64,000 nucleotides of DNA from Cupriavidus basilensis OR16 (GTDB lineage: Bacteria; Pseudomonadota; Gammaproteobacteria; Burkholderiales; Burkholderiaceae). Position 1 is the stretch's first letter. Each line of letters begins with the position of its first letter. Location: positions 1 to 64,000 of the forward strand of contig NZ_AHJE01000030.1 in the NCBI RefSeq assembly GCF_000243095.1, given 5' to 3'. Made by a program: the position numbers and the translations under genes. Below, piece by piece: positions 1 through 8,636 of this stretch. The notes beneath the pieces are model-generated. The model did not search any database, was not told the origin of the DNA, and was given only the letters and a program-made list of their open reading frames with translations.

Positions 1-143
1 GCAAGGTGCCGCCGGCATCCCGCACGGTGGACAGCCACCTGTCGCGCGTGCGCACCAAGCTGGCGCTGGAGCCGCGCAATGGCGTGCGCCTGTCGGCGGT
101 ATATGCGACCGGCTGCCGGCTGGACCTGGTCGAGCAGCGGTGA
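1..143 (+). CDS. OmpR-family response regulator, C-terminal end only
   Basis: This is the last 46 codons of a gene that begins outside the window, read in the frame starting at base 3 and ending at TGA 141-143. The translation contains RTVDSHLSRVRTKL followed by NGVRLSAVYATGCRL. These are the recognition helix and beta-hairpin wing of the OmpR/PhoB winged-helix domain, in which T/S-V-D-x-H-I/L-S-x-L/V-R-x-K-L is the usual signature. The protein should therefore be a two-component DNA-binding response regulator. Its kinase and receiver domain cannot be seen. The next gene is on the opposite strand, convergent, with only about 36 bases between them. Confidence 0.8.
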   Translation, partial: KVPPASRTVDSHLSRVRTKLALEPRNGVRLSAVYATGCRLDLVEQR

Positions 144-179
144 TGCGGCTGCCCGTGCTGTCGCCCATCCTGTTGCCCG

Positions 180-1199
180 TCAGTCCGCCTTGATGCCCGC
201 TTCCTTCACGATACGGGCGTTGTCGTCGTATTCCGCATGGATCGCCTTGGCGAACTGCGCGGCGGACCCGCCGGTGGGGACTTCGCCGCCCTTGAGCAGG
301 CGCTCGCGCACCTCGGGCTCTTGCAAGGCCTTGTTCAGCTCGGCATTCAGCCTGGTGATGATGGCCACGGGCGTGCGAGCGGGAGCGAACACGCCGAAGG
401 TGGAAGTGAGGTTGGCCTTGGGATAGCCCAGCTCGGCAAAGGTTGGCACATCGGGCAGCGACGCGATGCGCTTGGGCGCGCCCACCGCCAGCGCACGCAG
501 CCGGCCGGCCTGCATGTGCTGGGTCAGCATGGGGCTGGCGTTGGTGCTCATCACCTCGAACTGGCCGCCGAGGGCGTCGTTCATCTGCTGGCCCGCGCCC
601 TTGTAGGGGATCAGGGTCAGGTCGGCCTTGGCCTTCGACTTGATCTGTTCCAGCATGACATGGCCAACCGTGCCCAGTCCCGACGTGGCCCAGCGCACCG
701 AACCCGGCTTGGCCTTGGCTTGCGCCAGCAGGTCCTGGAACGATTTGCCGCCGAAGCTCGACGTGGCGATCACCAGCACCGGCGAGTACATCACGCTCAT
801 GACCGGCGCGATGTCGCGCTGCGGATCGTAGTTGACGTGGCCCACGTGCGGGTTGAGCGTGAGCGGGCTGGTCGAGGCGAAGCCCAGCGTGTAGCCATCC
901 GGCGCGGCCTTGGCCACGGCGTCGATGCCGATGCTGCCGCCCGCGCCCGCCTTGTTTTCCACCACCACCGAGGCGCCCATCTGGGCCGACAGGCGCTCGC
1001 CGAGCGCGCGTGCCACGGTATCGCTGATGCCGCCGGTGGGATAGGCCACGATCAGCCGGATCGGGCGCGCGGGATATGCACCAGCGGCACCAGCGGCGCT
1101 AGCGGCATCGGCGGCGTTGGCGGCGTTGGCGAGCGGGCTCATCAGGGCGGCAAACACGGAGGCGGCAGCCAGCAGGGGAATTCGGTGGGAAGCGGACAT
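180..1199 (-). CDS. Bug/TctC-family periplasmic solute-binding protein
   Basis: A 339-residue protein of the tripartite tricarboxylate receptor (Bug) family, which binds carboxylates or amides in the periplasm. I chose the ATG at 1199 because it opens a classic signal peptide (MSASHRIPLLAAASVFAALM, cleavage near ANA). A longer frame runs 61 codons upstream but is arginine-rich and not secretion-like. After a short alanine-rich linker comes the family signature YPARPIRLIVAYPTGGISD at the start of the mature domain, and the 339-residue length is typical. No TctA/TctB membrane genes are adjacent. Such orphan Bug receptors are very numerous in Cupriavidus and Bordetella. The ligand cannot be predicted from the sequence. 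Confidence 0.93.
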   Translation of the reverse strand: MSASHRIPLLAAASVFAALMSPLANAANAADAASAAGAAGAYPARPIRLIVAYPTGGISDTVARALGERLSAQMGASVVVENKAGAGGSIGIDAVAKAAPDGYTLGFASTSPLTLNPHVGHVNYDPQRDIAPVMSVMYSPVLVIATSSFGGKSFQDLLAQAKAKPGSVRWATSGLGTVGHVMLEQIKSKAKADLTLIPYKGAGQQMNDALGGQFEVMSTNASPMLTQHMQAGRLRALAVGAPKRIASLPDVPTFAELGYPKANLTSTFGVFAPARTPVAIITRLNAELNKALQEPEVRERLLKGGEVPTGGSAAQFAKAIHAEYDDNARIVKEAGIKAD

Positions 1200-1333
1200 G
1201 GCGGGGGAACGACGAGGACATCGGTTGGAGGACGGAACCACGGAGCAACTGAGCAACGGAACTGGCCGCGCTGGCGCCGCCGGGAGGCCCGGAACCGGGC
1301 GCTGGACCGTCAGCACGCGTGCAGGAACAGGCG

Positions 1334-1615
1334 CTATTTTATCCGATCGGCGCCGCGGCCCAGCGCGCGGTCCGGCACCCACGAGACAAAGAGCTCGTTG
1401 GCGCGGTCATAGAGCCGCCATACCGTGCCGCACTCGCGGCACGTGAAGGTGAGCATGCTGAACGGCACGCCGGCGGCGCTCTGGCTGACCAGCGGCGCGG
1501 TGTGCTTGAGCGCGAGCCGGTCGTGCGGCTCGCGCCGGCGGGAATCCGCCGCGAGCGCAAGACAGTGATCGCAAGCAGGCCTGGCGGGGGTAGGGGAAGG
1601 TACGGCGGACGTCAT
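1334..1615 (-). CDS. Small protein with two CxxC pairs, zinc-ribbon-like
   Basis: A 93-residue protein of unknown function. It has one cysteine pair near the N terminus (CDHC) and a second in the motif CRECGTVWRLYDR, a spacing that resembles a zinc ribbon. No membrane segment or signal peptide is visible. I chose the ATG at 1615; ATGs at 1624 and 1648 are possible. It lies on the same strand as the EamA transporter upstream (gap about 58 bases) and the Bug receptor downstream (gap about 134 bases), so it may be co-transcribed. The cysteine pattern makes it likely to be real, but no role can be assigned. Confidence 0.6.
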   Translation of the reverse strand: MTSAVPSPTPARPACDHCLALAADSRRREPHDRLALKHTAPLVSQSAAGVPFSMLTFTCRECGTVWRLYDRANELFVSWVPDRALGRGADRIK

Positions 1616-1673
1616 GCCCGCCATGATGCCGCAAAAACGGCGTGCCATTCACCCTTGTCGTTCATCCTTGCGT

Positions 1674-2615
1674 TCACCCTTGCCGCTGCGGCAACGGCAG
1701 ATGCGCCGTATCCGAGGCCCCGGCGCCCCCGGCAGCGCCCTGCGCCGCCTTCGGCACGCGCTGCCCCAGCCATACGCTGGCCAGCACCAGCAACGCGCCG
1801 GCCATCTGCACCTGGCTCAGGGTCTGGCCGAGCACCACGAAGCCCAGCACGGTGGCGCTCAACGGGCTGAGCAAGCCAAGCGCGGACACTGCCGCGGTCG
1901 GCAGGCGGCCGATGCCGCGAAACCAGAGCGCATAGCTCACCCCGGCGCCAGCCACGCACAGCCACAGGTAGCCGAGCACGTTGGGCACCGTCAGCCGCGC
2001 CGGCAGGGTCTCGAAGGCCAGCGCGAACGGCAGCAGGAACAAGGCGCCCGCGGTGAGCTGCCACGCGGTGAGCACCAGCGGCGAGACCGGCGCTCGCCAG
2101 CGTTTGGCGAGCACCGTGCCCAGCGCCATCGATACCGCGCCGGCCGCCGCGGCCGCCACGCCCACGCCGTCCAGCCGCGCGGCGGGCCCCAGCACCAGCA
2201 AGGCCACGCCGCCGATGCCGCCCAGCCCGGCCAGCCACGTAGCCAGGCGCGGCCGCGCGCCCAGCAGCAGCCACGCCAGCACCACCACCAGCAACGGCTG
2301 GATCGCGCCCACGGTGGCCGCCACGCCGCCCGGCAGCCGGTAGGCGGCGATAAACAGCATGGCCTGGAACAGGCCGATATTGAGCACGCCCAGCACCGCC
2401 GCCTTCCACCACCAGCCGCCGCGCGGCAGCTGCCGGCCCCACGCCAGCATTGCCAGGCCGGCCGGCAGCGCGCGGATCACGCCGGACAGCAGCGGCTGTC
2501 CCGGCGGCAGCCACTGGCTGGTGATCAGGTAGGTGCTGCCCCAGATCAGGGGCGCGCAAGCGGTCAGCAGGACTTCCGCCGTGCGTACCTGAACCTGCGG
2601 GGCATCGGGCTTCAT
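1674..2615 (-). CDS. EamA/DMT-superfamily transporter
   Basis: A 313-residue integral membrane protein with about ten hydrophobic segments arranged as two EamA repeats (roughly residues 13-145 and 155-290). The opening stretch LIWGSTYLITSQWLPPG is typical of this family, whose characterised members export amino acids or other small metabolites. It starts at the ATG at 2615 and is divergent from a MarR regulator. The 121-base intergenic region carries two matching palindromes, so the exporter is probably repressed by that MarR protein until an inducer is present. The substrate is unknown. Confidence 0.92.
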   Translation of the reverse strand: MKPDAPQVQVRTAEVLLTACAPLIWGSTYLITSQWLPPGQPLLSGVIRALPAGLAMLAWGRQLPRGGWWWKAAVLGVLNIGLFQAMLFIAAYRLPGGVAATVGAIQPLLVVVLAWLLLGARPRLATWLAGLGGIGGVALLVLGPAARLDGVGVAAAAAGAVSMALGTVLAKRWRAPVSPLVLTAWQLTAGALFLLPFALAFETLPARLTVPNVLGYLWLCVAGAGVSYALWFRGIGRLPTAAVSALGLLSPLSATVLGFVVLGQTLSQVQMAGALLVLASVWLGQRVPKAAQGAAGGAGASDTAHLPLPQRQG

Positions 2616-2649
2616 GTCGTCATGCCTCCATTTTTCTTCAAGACGATAT

Positions 2650-2704
2650 TCTTGATATCAAGATATAAAATCCACTTTACGAACTGAAAGCCTTGATGTC
2701 AAGA
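2650..2704. promoter_or_regulatory. Two matching palindromes, probable MarR operators
   Basis: The perfect 14-base palindrome TCTTGATATCAAGA lies at 2650-2663. A near copy, CCTTGATGTCAAGA, lies at 2691-2704, with centres 41 bases apart (about four helical turns). Both sit between the divergent EamA and MarR genes in an AT-rich stretch that also contains a possible -10 box (TATAAA, about 2664-2669). MarR regulators commonly bind pseudopalindromes of this size between themselves and their target. The assignment is inferred from position and symmetry. Confidence 0.72.
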
Positions 2705-2736
2705 TTCTCGTCACCCAGGATCAACAGCAGCCCACC

Positions 2737-3312
2737 ATGGCCATCCGCGGCAAACCCAAGGCAACCAGCGCGACGGCGCCCTCCCCCCAAGCCGGCAACG
2801 ATGCGCCCGAAGGCGGCGGCGATCGCGTCGACCGCATCCTGGCCCAGTGGGCGCGCGAGCGCCCGGACCTGGACGCCGCGCCGATGGGCATCATCGGCCG
2901 GGTCTGGCGCCTGGCGCGCCACACCGATCGCGCGGTCGAGTCCGCGCTGGCGTCGACCGGCCTGAATACCTGGGAGTTCGACGTGCTGGCCACGCTGCGC
3001 CGCTCCGGGCCACCCTATGCGCTGTCGCCGGGCGCACTGATCGACTCGCTGATGATCACCTCGGGCACCATGACCAACCGGATCGACCATCTGGAGCGCG
3101 CCGGGCTGGTGCGCCGCTGCCCCAACCCGGACGACCGGCGCGGGCTGCTGATCGAGCTGACCCAGCCGGGCCGCGTGCGCATCGACCACGCGCTGGAAGT
3201 GCACGTGGCCAATGAGCATCGCTTGCTGGAGGGGCTTTCGGCCGCCGAGCGCAAGCAGCTGGCAAGCCTGTTGCGGCGCTGGCTGCAGGGCTTCGAGGCG
3301 ACCGGGCCATGA
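2737..3312 (+). CDS. MarR-family transcriptional regulator
   Basis: A 191-residue DNA-binding regulator. After a lysine/alanine-rich N-terminal extension of about 45 residues, the winged-helix domain spans roughly residues 70-155. It includes the helix-turn-helix segment SLMITSGTMTNRIDHLERAG and the MarR wing signature NPDDRRG. The C-terminal helix completes the dimerisation domain. The extension makes it longer than the usual 140-160 residues. It is divergent from the EamA exporter and faces two palindromes, the arrangement expected for an autorepressor that also controls the exporter. The ligand is unknown. Confidence 0.92.
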   Translation: MAIRGKPKATSATAPSPQAGNDAPEGGGDRVDRILAQWARERPDLDAAPMGIIGRVWRLARHTDRAVESALASTGLNTWEFDVLATLRRSGPPYALSPGALIDSLMITSGTMTNRIDHLERAGLVRRCPNPDDRRGLLIELTQPGRVRIDHALEVHVANEHRLLEGLSAAERKQLASLLRRWLQGFEATGP

Positions 3313-3436
3313 CGCGGCAGGCCGGGGCATCGCGGCAGTGCATGCGCCACGCCTGGCACGGACCCTGCAATCCGCCCTGCCTTTCATCTGTTTCCCTCAC
3401 TGCGTTTTTCCTCACTGCACCATGGAGCCGCCCCAC

Positions 3437-4756
3437 ATGCGTTTGAACCTTAGCCCGCGCGCCAGCACGCTTGCCCACTGCCGCCGTCCGTCCTTGAAAG
3501 CGGCGGCCGCGCTCGCCGCCCTGCTCTGCGCCGCGGCCGCCCAAGCGGCGCCGGTGGAGCCCGCCTACCAGCTGTCCCAGCAGGAAAAGCCCGCACTGAT
3601 CGCCACGCTCAAAGACCTGGTCTCGATCGAATCCGGCAGCAAGGACATCGAGGGGCTGGACCGCATCGCCGCGCTGATCCGCGACCGCCTGGCCGCCATG
3701 GGCGGCGACGCGCAGCTGATCGAGCCCACCGAGGTCTACCGCATGGAAGACACGCCCAAGCAGGTGGGCAAGATGGTGATGGCGCAGTTCAAGGGCACGG
3801 GCAAGCGCAACATCATGCTGATCGCCCACATGGACACGGTCTACCTGCGCGGCATGCTGGCGCAGCAACCGTTTCGCATCGACGGCGAGCGCGCCTACGG
3901 CCTGGGCATCGCGGACGACAAGAACGGCGTGGCGGTGATCCTGCATACAGTGGCCATCCTGCAAAAGATGGGCTTCAAGGACTACGGCACGCTGACCGTG
4001 CTGATCAACGGCGACGAGGAAATCAGCTCGCCGGGCGCGCGCGCCATGCTGGCCAAGATGGGCAGCCAGCAAGACGCGGTGTTCTCCTGCGAGGCCACGC
4101 GCGTGACTGGCGACCGCCTGTCGCTTGCCACTAGCGGCATCGGCGCCATCTCGCTCACCGTGCACGGCAAGGCCTCGCACGCCGGCGGCTCGCCCGAGCA
4201 GGGCCGCAACGCGCTGTATGAACTGTCGCACCAGATCCTGCAGATGCGCGACCTGTCCAACCCGCAGAGCGGGCTCAAGGTGAACTGGACGATCTCCTCG
4301 GCCGGCACCAACCGCAACGTGATCCCAGCCACCGCCACGGCCCAGGCCGACGTGCGCGTGCTGCGCACCGCCGACTACGACAGCCTGGAGCGCACGCTGC
4401 AGGAACGCGTGAAGAAGCAGCTGATCCCCGATACCAAGGTCGAGGTCAGGTTCGAACGCCGCCGGCCGCCGCTGGAAGTCACCGACGCCGCGCGCAAGCT
4501 GGCCGCACACGCGCAGGGCGTGTATGCGGAGATCGGCGAGAAGCTGGCCGTGTACGACACCGCCGAGGGCGGCGGCACCGATGCCGCGTTTGCCGCGGCC
4601 GCCACCAAGGCGCCGGTCATCGAGCGCTTCGGCCTGCGCGGCTTTGGCGCGCACTCCAACGATGCGGAATACGTCGACCTCAACTCGGTCACGCCGCGCC
4701 TGTACCTGCTCACGCGCATGATCATGGACGTGTCGCAGGACAAGACCGGCCGCTGA
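3437..4756 (+). CDS. Secreted M20 peptidase, glutamate carboxypeptidase type
   Basis: A 439-residue metallopeptidase related to carboxypeptidase G2. I chose the ATG at 3437 because GGAG at 3424-3427 is correctly spaced; the ATG at 3422 in the same frame lacks this. Residues 1-37 form a signal peptide ending in AQA. The dizinc site is intact: IAHMDTV (H131, D133), GIADDKNG (D160 or D161) and NGDEE (E194/E195), with a final histidine in GFGAHSNDAEYVD. The family removes C-terminal glutamate or similar residues from peptides or folate-like amides in the periplasm. It stands alone between MarR and a chemoreceptor. The exact substrate is not predictable. Confidence 0.9.
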   Translation: MRLNLSPRASTLAHCRRPSLKAAAALAALLCAAAAQAAPVEPAYQLSQQEKPALIATLKDLVSIESGSKDIEGLDRIAALIRDRLAAMGGDAQLIEPTEVYRMEDTPKQVGKMVMAQFKGTGKRNIMLIAHMDTVYLRGMLAQQPFRIDGERAYGLGIADDKNGVAVILHTVAILQKMGFKDYGTLTVLINGDEEISSPGARAMLAKMGSQQDAVFSCEATRVTGDRLSLATSGIGAISLTVHGKASHAGGSPEQGRNALYELSHQILQMRDLSNPQSGLKVNWTISSAGTNRNVIPATATAQADVRVLRTADYDSLERTLQERVKKQLIPDTKVEVRFERRRPPLEVTDAARKLAAHAQGVYAEIGEKLAVYDTAEGGGTDAAFAAAATKAPVIERFGLRGFGAHSNDAEYVDLNSVTPRLYLLTRMIMDVSQDKTGR

Positions 4757-4779
4757 CCGGCTCGCCCAGCCTGTCGCTC

Positions 4780-4805
4780 GTGCCAGCCTGATGCCGGGCT
4801 GGCAC
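4780..4805 (+). terminator. Hairpin downstream of the M20 peptidase
   Basis: A perfect 9-base-pair stem (GTGCCAGCC / GGCTGGCAC) with an 8-base loop starts 23 bases after the M20 stop codon. The downstream flank is only mildly T-rich, so this is a weak or factor-assisted terminator candidate, not a textbook one. Confidence 0.5.
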
Positions 4806-4921
4806 GCTTCTCGCCTATGGAGAACGACAGGAGCGACGAGAGAACAAACATGGTGCGGACCGTTTTCGACAGCACACGCCGCGCTCCTGACGGGTCACTG
4901 GATCTGAATGGGAGATATCGT

Positions 4922-5987
4922 ATGGCAAGCGCAGACCGCATCGTCGAGCTGTCTCACCACGTTGGGTTTATCGCGGACGACAAGATCTCCAGCATCGCGG
5001 AGATCAACCGGGAAACGAAGTTCCTCGCGCTGAACGCCTTGATCGAGGCGGCACGGGCCGGCGATGCGGGCCGTGGCTTCAGCGTCGTGGCGAATCAGGT
5101 CAAGCAGGTCTCCGAGCGCATCTCCGGCATCACCGGCGAGCTCACCACGGAGCTGGGCGGCTCCATCGCCGAGCTCACCCAGCTCGGCGACGCGATGATC
5201 CGGCAGATGCGCGGCCACCAGGGCCAGCGCCTGGCCGACATGGCCCTGAACATGATCGACGTGGTCGACCGCAACCTCTACGAGCGCTCCTGCGATGTGC
5301 GCTGGTGGGCCACCGATGCTGCCATCGTGGACGCGGTGAGCCGCCCCGACCGCGCCACTGCCAGCCATGCGAGCGAGCGCCTCGGCGTCATCCTGAACAG
5401 CTACACCGTCTACCTCGACCTGTGGGTGATCGACGCGCAGGGACGCGTCGCCGCCAACGGCCGCCCGCACGCCTACCCGGGCGTGGCAGGGCGCAATGTC
5501 TCGGGCGTGGAATGGTTCAAGCGCGCGATGGCCACAGCCTCGGGCGACGACTATGTCGCGCATGATGTCGCGGTCTCGCGTTTTTATCGACAATGCCAGC
5601 GTGGCCACCTACGCCACCGCCATCCGCGCGGGCGGCCGCGCCAGCGGCGAACCCGTCGGCGTGCTCGCCATCTTCTTCAACTGGGCGCCGCAGGCGCATA
5701 CGGTGGTCAAGGGCGTACGGCTGTCGCCGGAAGACTGGCAGCGCACGCGCTGCCTGCTGGTGGACGCCGGGCACCGCGTCATCGCCGCGTCGGATGGCAT
5801 GGGCGTGCTCACCGAGACCTTCCCCCTGAAGGACGACCCCACCCCCACCGGCTGGTATGAAGCGCCGGACGGCGCGCTGGTGGCGTTCGCCCGCACGCCC
5901 GGCTACGAAACCTATCCGGGATTGGGCTGGTACGGCGTGATCGTGCAGCATCCGCCAGGCGGTAGGCATCCGGCGGGACACGCTTGA
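4922..5987 (+). pseudogene. Soluble methyl-accepting chemotaxis protein, split by a frameshift
   Basis: The first part (from the ATG at 4922, with GGGAG at 4910-4914) carries the MCP signalling hairpin tip: EINRETKFLALNALIEAARA and GDAGRGFSVVANQVK. There is no transmembrane segment. A C-terminal sensory region follows, including YTVYLDLWVIDAQGRVAANG. The reading frame then breaks at the T-run 5581-5585. The homologous continuation (FIDNASVATYATAIRAGG up to the stop at 5987) is in another frame. Removing one T restores one protein of about 355 residues. Domain order (signalling first, sensor last) and lack of membrane anchors indicate a cytoplasmic chemoreceptor. ATGs at 4817 and 4850 are alternative starts. 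It is either a true pseudogene or a homopolymer sequencing error. Confidence 0.8.
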
Positions 5988-5999
5988 GAAAATGAAAGG

Positions 6000-6081
6000 G
6001 CAGCCACGCAGGTGCGCCACGCATCCCATGTGGCTGCCACAATGTGGCGCACACGCACCGCGATGGTGCGATGAATCGCAC
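6000..6081. other. Interleaved inverted repeats in a convergent intergenic region
   Basis: Between the ends of the chemoreceptor and the MFS exporter lie two perfect inverted repeats whose arms interleave. GCAGCCAC (6000-6007) pairs with GTGGCTGC (6030-6037). GTGCGCCAC (6012-6020) pairs with GTGGCGCAC (6044-6052). A third, GTGCGAT/ATCGCAC, lies at 6066-6081. The first two cannot both form as simple hairpins; they are either alternatives or a pseudoknot. Their position suggests a bidirectional terminator, though no T-run follows. Confidence 0.5.
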
Positions 6082-6165
6082 GCCGATATCGCAACGGGCC
6101 ACTACGCTTTACCTGCGCCCGGGTGGGCCCGGGCGGGGTGGGCCAAGCTAAAGCGCTGGCCCCGC

Positions 6166-7422
6166 TCAGGCCGGCTTCTTGCGCCCGCCCAGGTCAGGCA
6201 GGAAGATCGCCAACAGCCCCAGCAGCGGCAGGAACGCGCACAACTGGTAGACCGATTCAATGCCATGCGCGTCGGCCAGCTTGCCCAGCACCGCGGCGCC
6301 GATGCCGCCCATGCCGAAAGCAAAACCGAAGAACAGGCCCGACACCATGCCCACCTTGCCCGGGATCAGCTCCTGCGCGAACACCAGGATCGCCGAGAAC
6401 GCCGACGCCAGGATAAAGCCGATGATGAACGACAGCACGCCGGTCCAGAACAGGTTGGCATGCGGCAGCATCAGCGTGAACGGCGCCACGCCCAGGATCG
6501 ACGCCCAGATCACGCGCTTGCGGCCAATGCGGTCGCCGATCGGGCCACCCAGGATGGTGCCCGCCGCCACCGCGAACAGGAACACGAACAGGTAGAGCTG
6601 CGAGCTTTGCCGCGTCAGGCCAAAGCGCTCCATCAGGTAGAAGGTGTAATAGGTGTTCAGGCTGGCCATGTAGAAATACTTGGAGAACACCAGCGCCATC
6701 AGCACCACCATGGCCCGTACCACGGTGCTGCGCGGCAGCGGCGCGGCTGTGGCCACAGCCTTGCGCTTGCGCGTGGTATGCGCCAGCTCGCGGCCGTACC
6801 AGCCACCAATCTGCCACAGCACGGCAATCGCCAGCAGCGCCGCCAGCGAGAACCACGCCACGCTGCTCTGCTGATGCACGATCCACGCCGCCAGCAGCGG
6901 CCCGGTAGCGCTGCCCGCGTTGCCGCCAACCTGGAAGATCGACTGCGCCAGCCCGTGCTGCCCGCCCGACGCCATGCGCGCCACGCGCGACGACTCCGGA
7001 TGGAAGATCGACGACCCGGTGCCCACCAGCGCCGCCGCCACCAGCAGCACGCCGTAGGTAGGCGCCACCGACAGCAGCAGCAAGCCGCACAGCGTGAACC
7101 CCATGCCGATCGACAGCGACTGCGGCTTGGGATGCTTGTCGGTGTACAGGCCCACCACAGGCTGCAGCAGCGAGGCGGTGATCTGGTACGTCAGCGTCAG
7201 CAGCCCGATCTGGGTGAAGCTGAGGTTGAAGCCGCCCTTGAGCATCGGATAGATGGCCAGGATCAGCGACTGGATCATGTCGTTGAGGAAATGCGAAAAA
7301 CTGATCGCCCCCAGCACGCGGAAACCGGTCCGCTCGGCGGCCTGCGCGGTAGTGGGAGTCTGGGCCTGGCCTTGCGGCGAGGCATTCGCGCCGCCGGGCG
7401 CGGTATCGATGCGGCTGCTCAT
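6166..7422 (-). CDS. MFS exporter of the fosmidomycin-resistance (Fsr) type
   Basis: A 418-residue membrane protein with twelve predicted helices. The opening segment (GAISFSHFLNDMIQSLILA), followed by YPMLKGGFNLSFTQIGLLTL, matches the Fsr group of the major facilitator superfamily. Members export fosmidomycin and related small molecules. The start at 7422 gives a short hydrophilic leader; an ATG at 7470 in the same frame is possible and neither has a strong ribosome site. It is divergent from an AraC-type regulator 109 bases away, a pairing known for drug and nitroimidazole efflux systems (NimT/NimR). It was probably induced by its export substrate through that regulator. Confidence 0.87.
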   Translation of the reverse strand: MSSRIDTAPGGANASPQGQAQTPTTAQAAERTGFRVLGAISFSHFLNDMIQSLILAIYPMLKGGFNLSFTQIGLLTLTYQITASLLQPVVGLYTDKHPKPQSLSIGMGFTLCGLLLLSVAPTYGVLLVAAALVGTGSSIFHPESSRVARMASGGQHGLAQSIFQVGGNAGSATGPLLAAWIVHQQSSVAWFSLAALLAIAVLWQIGGWYGRELAHTTRKRKAVATAAPLPRSTVVRAMVVLMALVFSKYFYMASLNTYYTFYLMERFGLTRQSSQLYLFVFLFAVAAGTILGGPIGDRIGRKRVIWASILGVAPFTLMLPHANLFWTGVLSFIIGFILASAFSAILVFAQELIPGKVGMVSGLFFGFAFGMGGIGAAVLGKLADAHGIESVYQLCAFLPLLGLLAIFLPDLGGRKKPA

Positions 7423-7531
7423 GATGGAAACGGGGGGCTGAAAAGGCAATGGGGGAATCCTGGCGCTCATCCTAAATGGCGCGACGCCGCCTGTCCTGCG
7501 AGAATAGGGCCGGAACCTTGGAGAAAAGGAC

Positions 7532-8404
7532 ATGCCCCGCCTCCCCCGCCCGATCGCACAGCGAAGCGCCAAAAGCGCCGAAGGCGCCGTGCCCAGGACC
7601 CCCGCCTCCCCGCCCGCCATCCACCGCGCCGACACCTACGCCAGGTCACCCACTTACCTGCAGTACGACCGCAGCCCCATGCCGGTCACCGCCATGGCCG
7701 CTGACTACGTGCCCGGCCACGTTACCAAGCCGCACCAGCATCCCAATGCGCAACTGGTGCACGCGGTGCATGGCGTGATGGTGGTCGCCACCGCCGAAGG
7801 GCAATGGATCGTGCCCCCAACGCGCGGCATGTGGATGCCCGGCGGCATGGTGCACTGGATCCGCATGGTTGGGCACGTGCGCATGCGCACCGCCTACATC
7901 CGGCCGGACGCCGCCGCCAACCTGCCCACCCGCTGCACCGTGCTGGGCATCACGCCACTGCTGCGCGAACTCATCCTCGCCGCGATCGATATCCCTTCGC
8001 CCTATGCGGCCGAGTCCCGGGATGGGCGGCTGATGCGGTTGCTGCTGGATGAAGTCATGCTGGTGCCGACGTTGCCGTTGCACTTGCCGCGTCCTGCCGA
8101 TGCCGGATTGCGGGAGATCTGCGATGCGATTGTCGGCGCGCCGGATACGGCGCTGACGTTGGCGCAATGGGGGGCGCGGCTAGGGGTGGATCCCAAGACC
8201 ATTCAGCGGCGCTTTGCGCGCGAGACCGGGATGACGTTTGGGCAGTGGCGGCAGCAGGCCCGGTTGCTGTCGGCGTTGGAGGGGCTGGCCGCCGGGGCTA
8301 AGGTGGTGGATGTGGCTTTGGATCTGGGGTATGAGAGTCCTAGTGCGTTTTCTACTATGTTTAGGAGGCAGTTTGGGGTGCCGCCTAGTGGGTTTTTTAG
8401 GTGA
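7532..8404 (+). CDS. AraC-family transcriptional regulator with cupin domain
   Basis: A 290-residue regulator. An N-terminal cupin-like sensor (roughly residues 55-150, including HQHPNAQLVHAVHGVMVV) is followed by a C-terminal double helix-turn-helix. The two HTH motifs are recognisable in LAQWGARLGVDPKTIQRRF and VVDVALDLGYESPSAFSTMF, and the protein ends in the family's typical FGVPPSGFFR. The arrangement resembles NimR (YeaM), which controls the neighbouring exporter gene. Here too the gene is divergent from an MFS exporter. The last 150 bases of the gene have noticeably lower GC content than its beginning. Confidence 0.9.
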   Translation: MPRLPRPIAQRSAKSAEGAVPRTPASPPAIHRADTYARSPTYLQYDRSPMPVTAMAADYVPGHVTKPHQHPNAQLVHAVHGVMVVATAEGQWIVPPTRGMWMPGGMVHWIRMVGHVRMRTAYIRPDAAANLPTRCTVLGITPLLRELILAAIDIPSPYAAESRDGRLMRLLLDEVMLVPTLPLHLPRPADAGLREICDAIVGAPDTALTLAQWGARLGVDPKTIQRRFARETGMTFGQWRQQARLLSALEGLAAGAKVVDVALDLGYESPSAFSTMFRRQFGVPPSGFFR

Positions 8405-8462
8405 TTTTTTGGGCCCAAGGGCAGCACCGTTGGCTCTTGTCCAAGCTTCGGATTCGATTGAT

Positions 8463-8566
8463 ACGGCGTTGGCTTTTGCACCCAAGGGCCATACGACAAA
8501 GAAAAGTGACCGGCAGCCCCCGCAGGGGGATGTCGTACGGCTCTTGGCTCCAACAGCCAACGCCGT
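8463..8566. repeat. Imperfect 36-base inverted repeat between convergent genes
   Basis: The arm 8463-8498 (ACGGCGTTGGCTTTTGC at its start, ATACGACA at its end) is an imperfect reverse complement of 8531-8566 (TGTCGTAC at its start, CCAACGCCGT at its end). The loop contains a small perfect hairpin, CCCCC-GCA-GGGGG. Partial copies of the CGTTGGCT segment also occur just upstream near 8430. The region is lower in GC than its surroundings and lies between the AraC gene and the convergent M20D gene. It may be a transcription barrier or a copy of an extragenic repeat family. No open reading frame in it looks real. Confidence 0.6.
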
Positions 8567-8636
8567 TCAAAAAAAACACCAGTCAATACAGCAAAAGCTA
8601 ACTGGTCTGCCCTTGCGCCCAACAACCGCCCCCCCT

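Noticed and set aside
237-1412. A 391-codon plus-strand open frame opposite the Bug receptor
   Set aside because: It mirrors the receptor gene, has His/Arg/Gly-rich composition without a domain, and arises from the high GC content.
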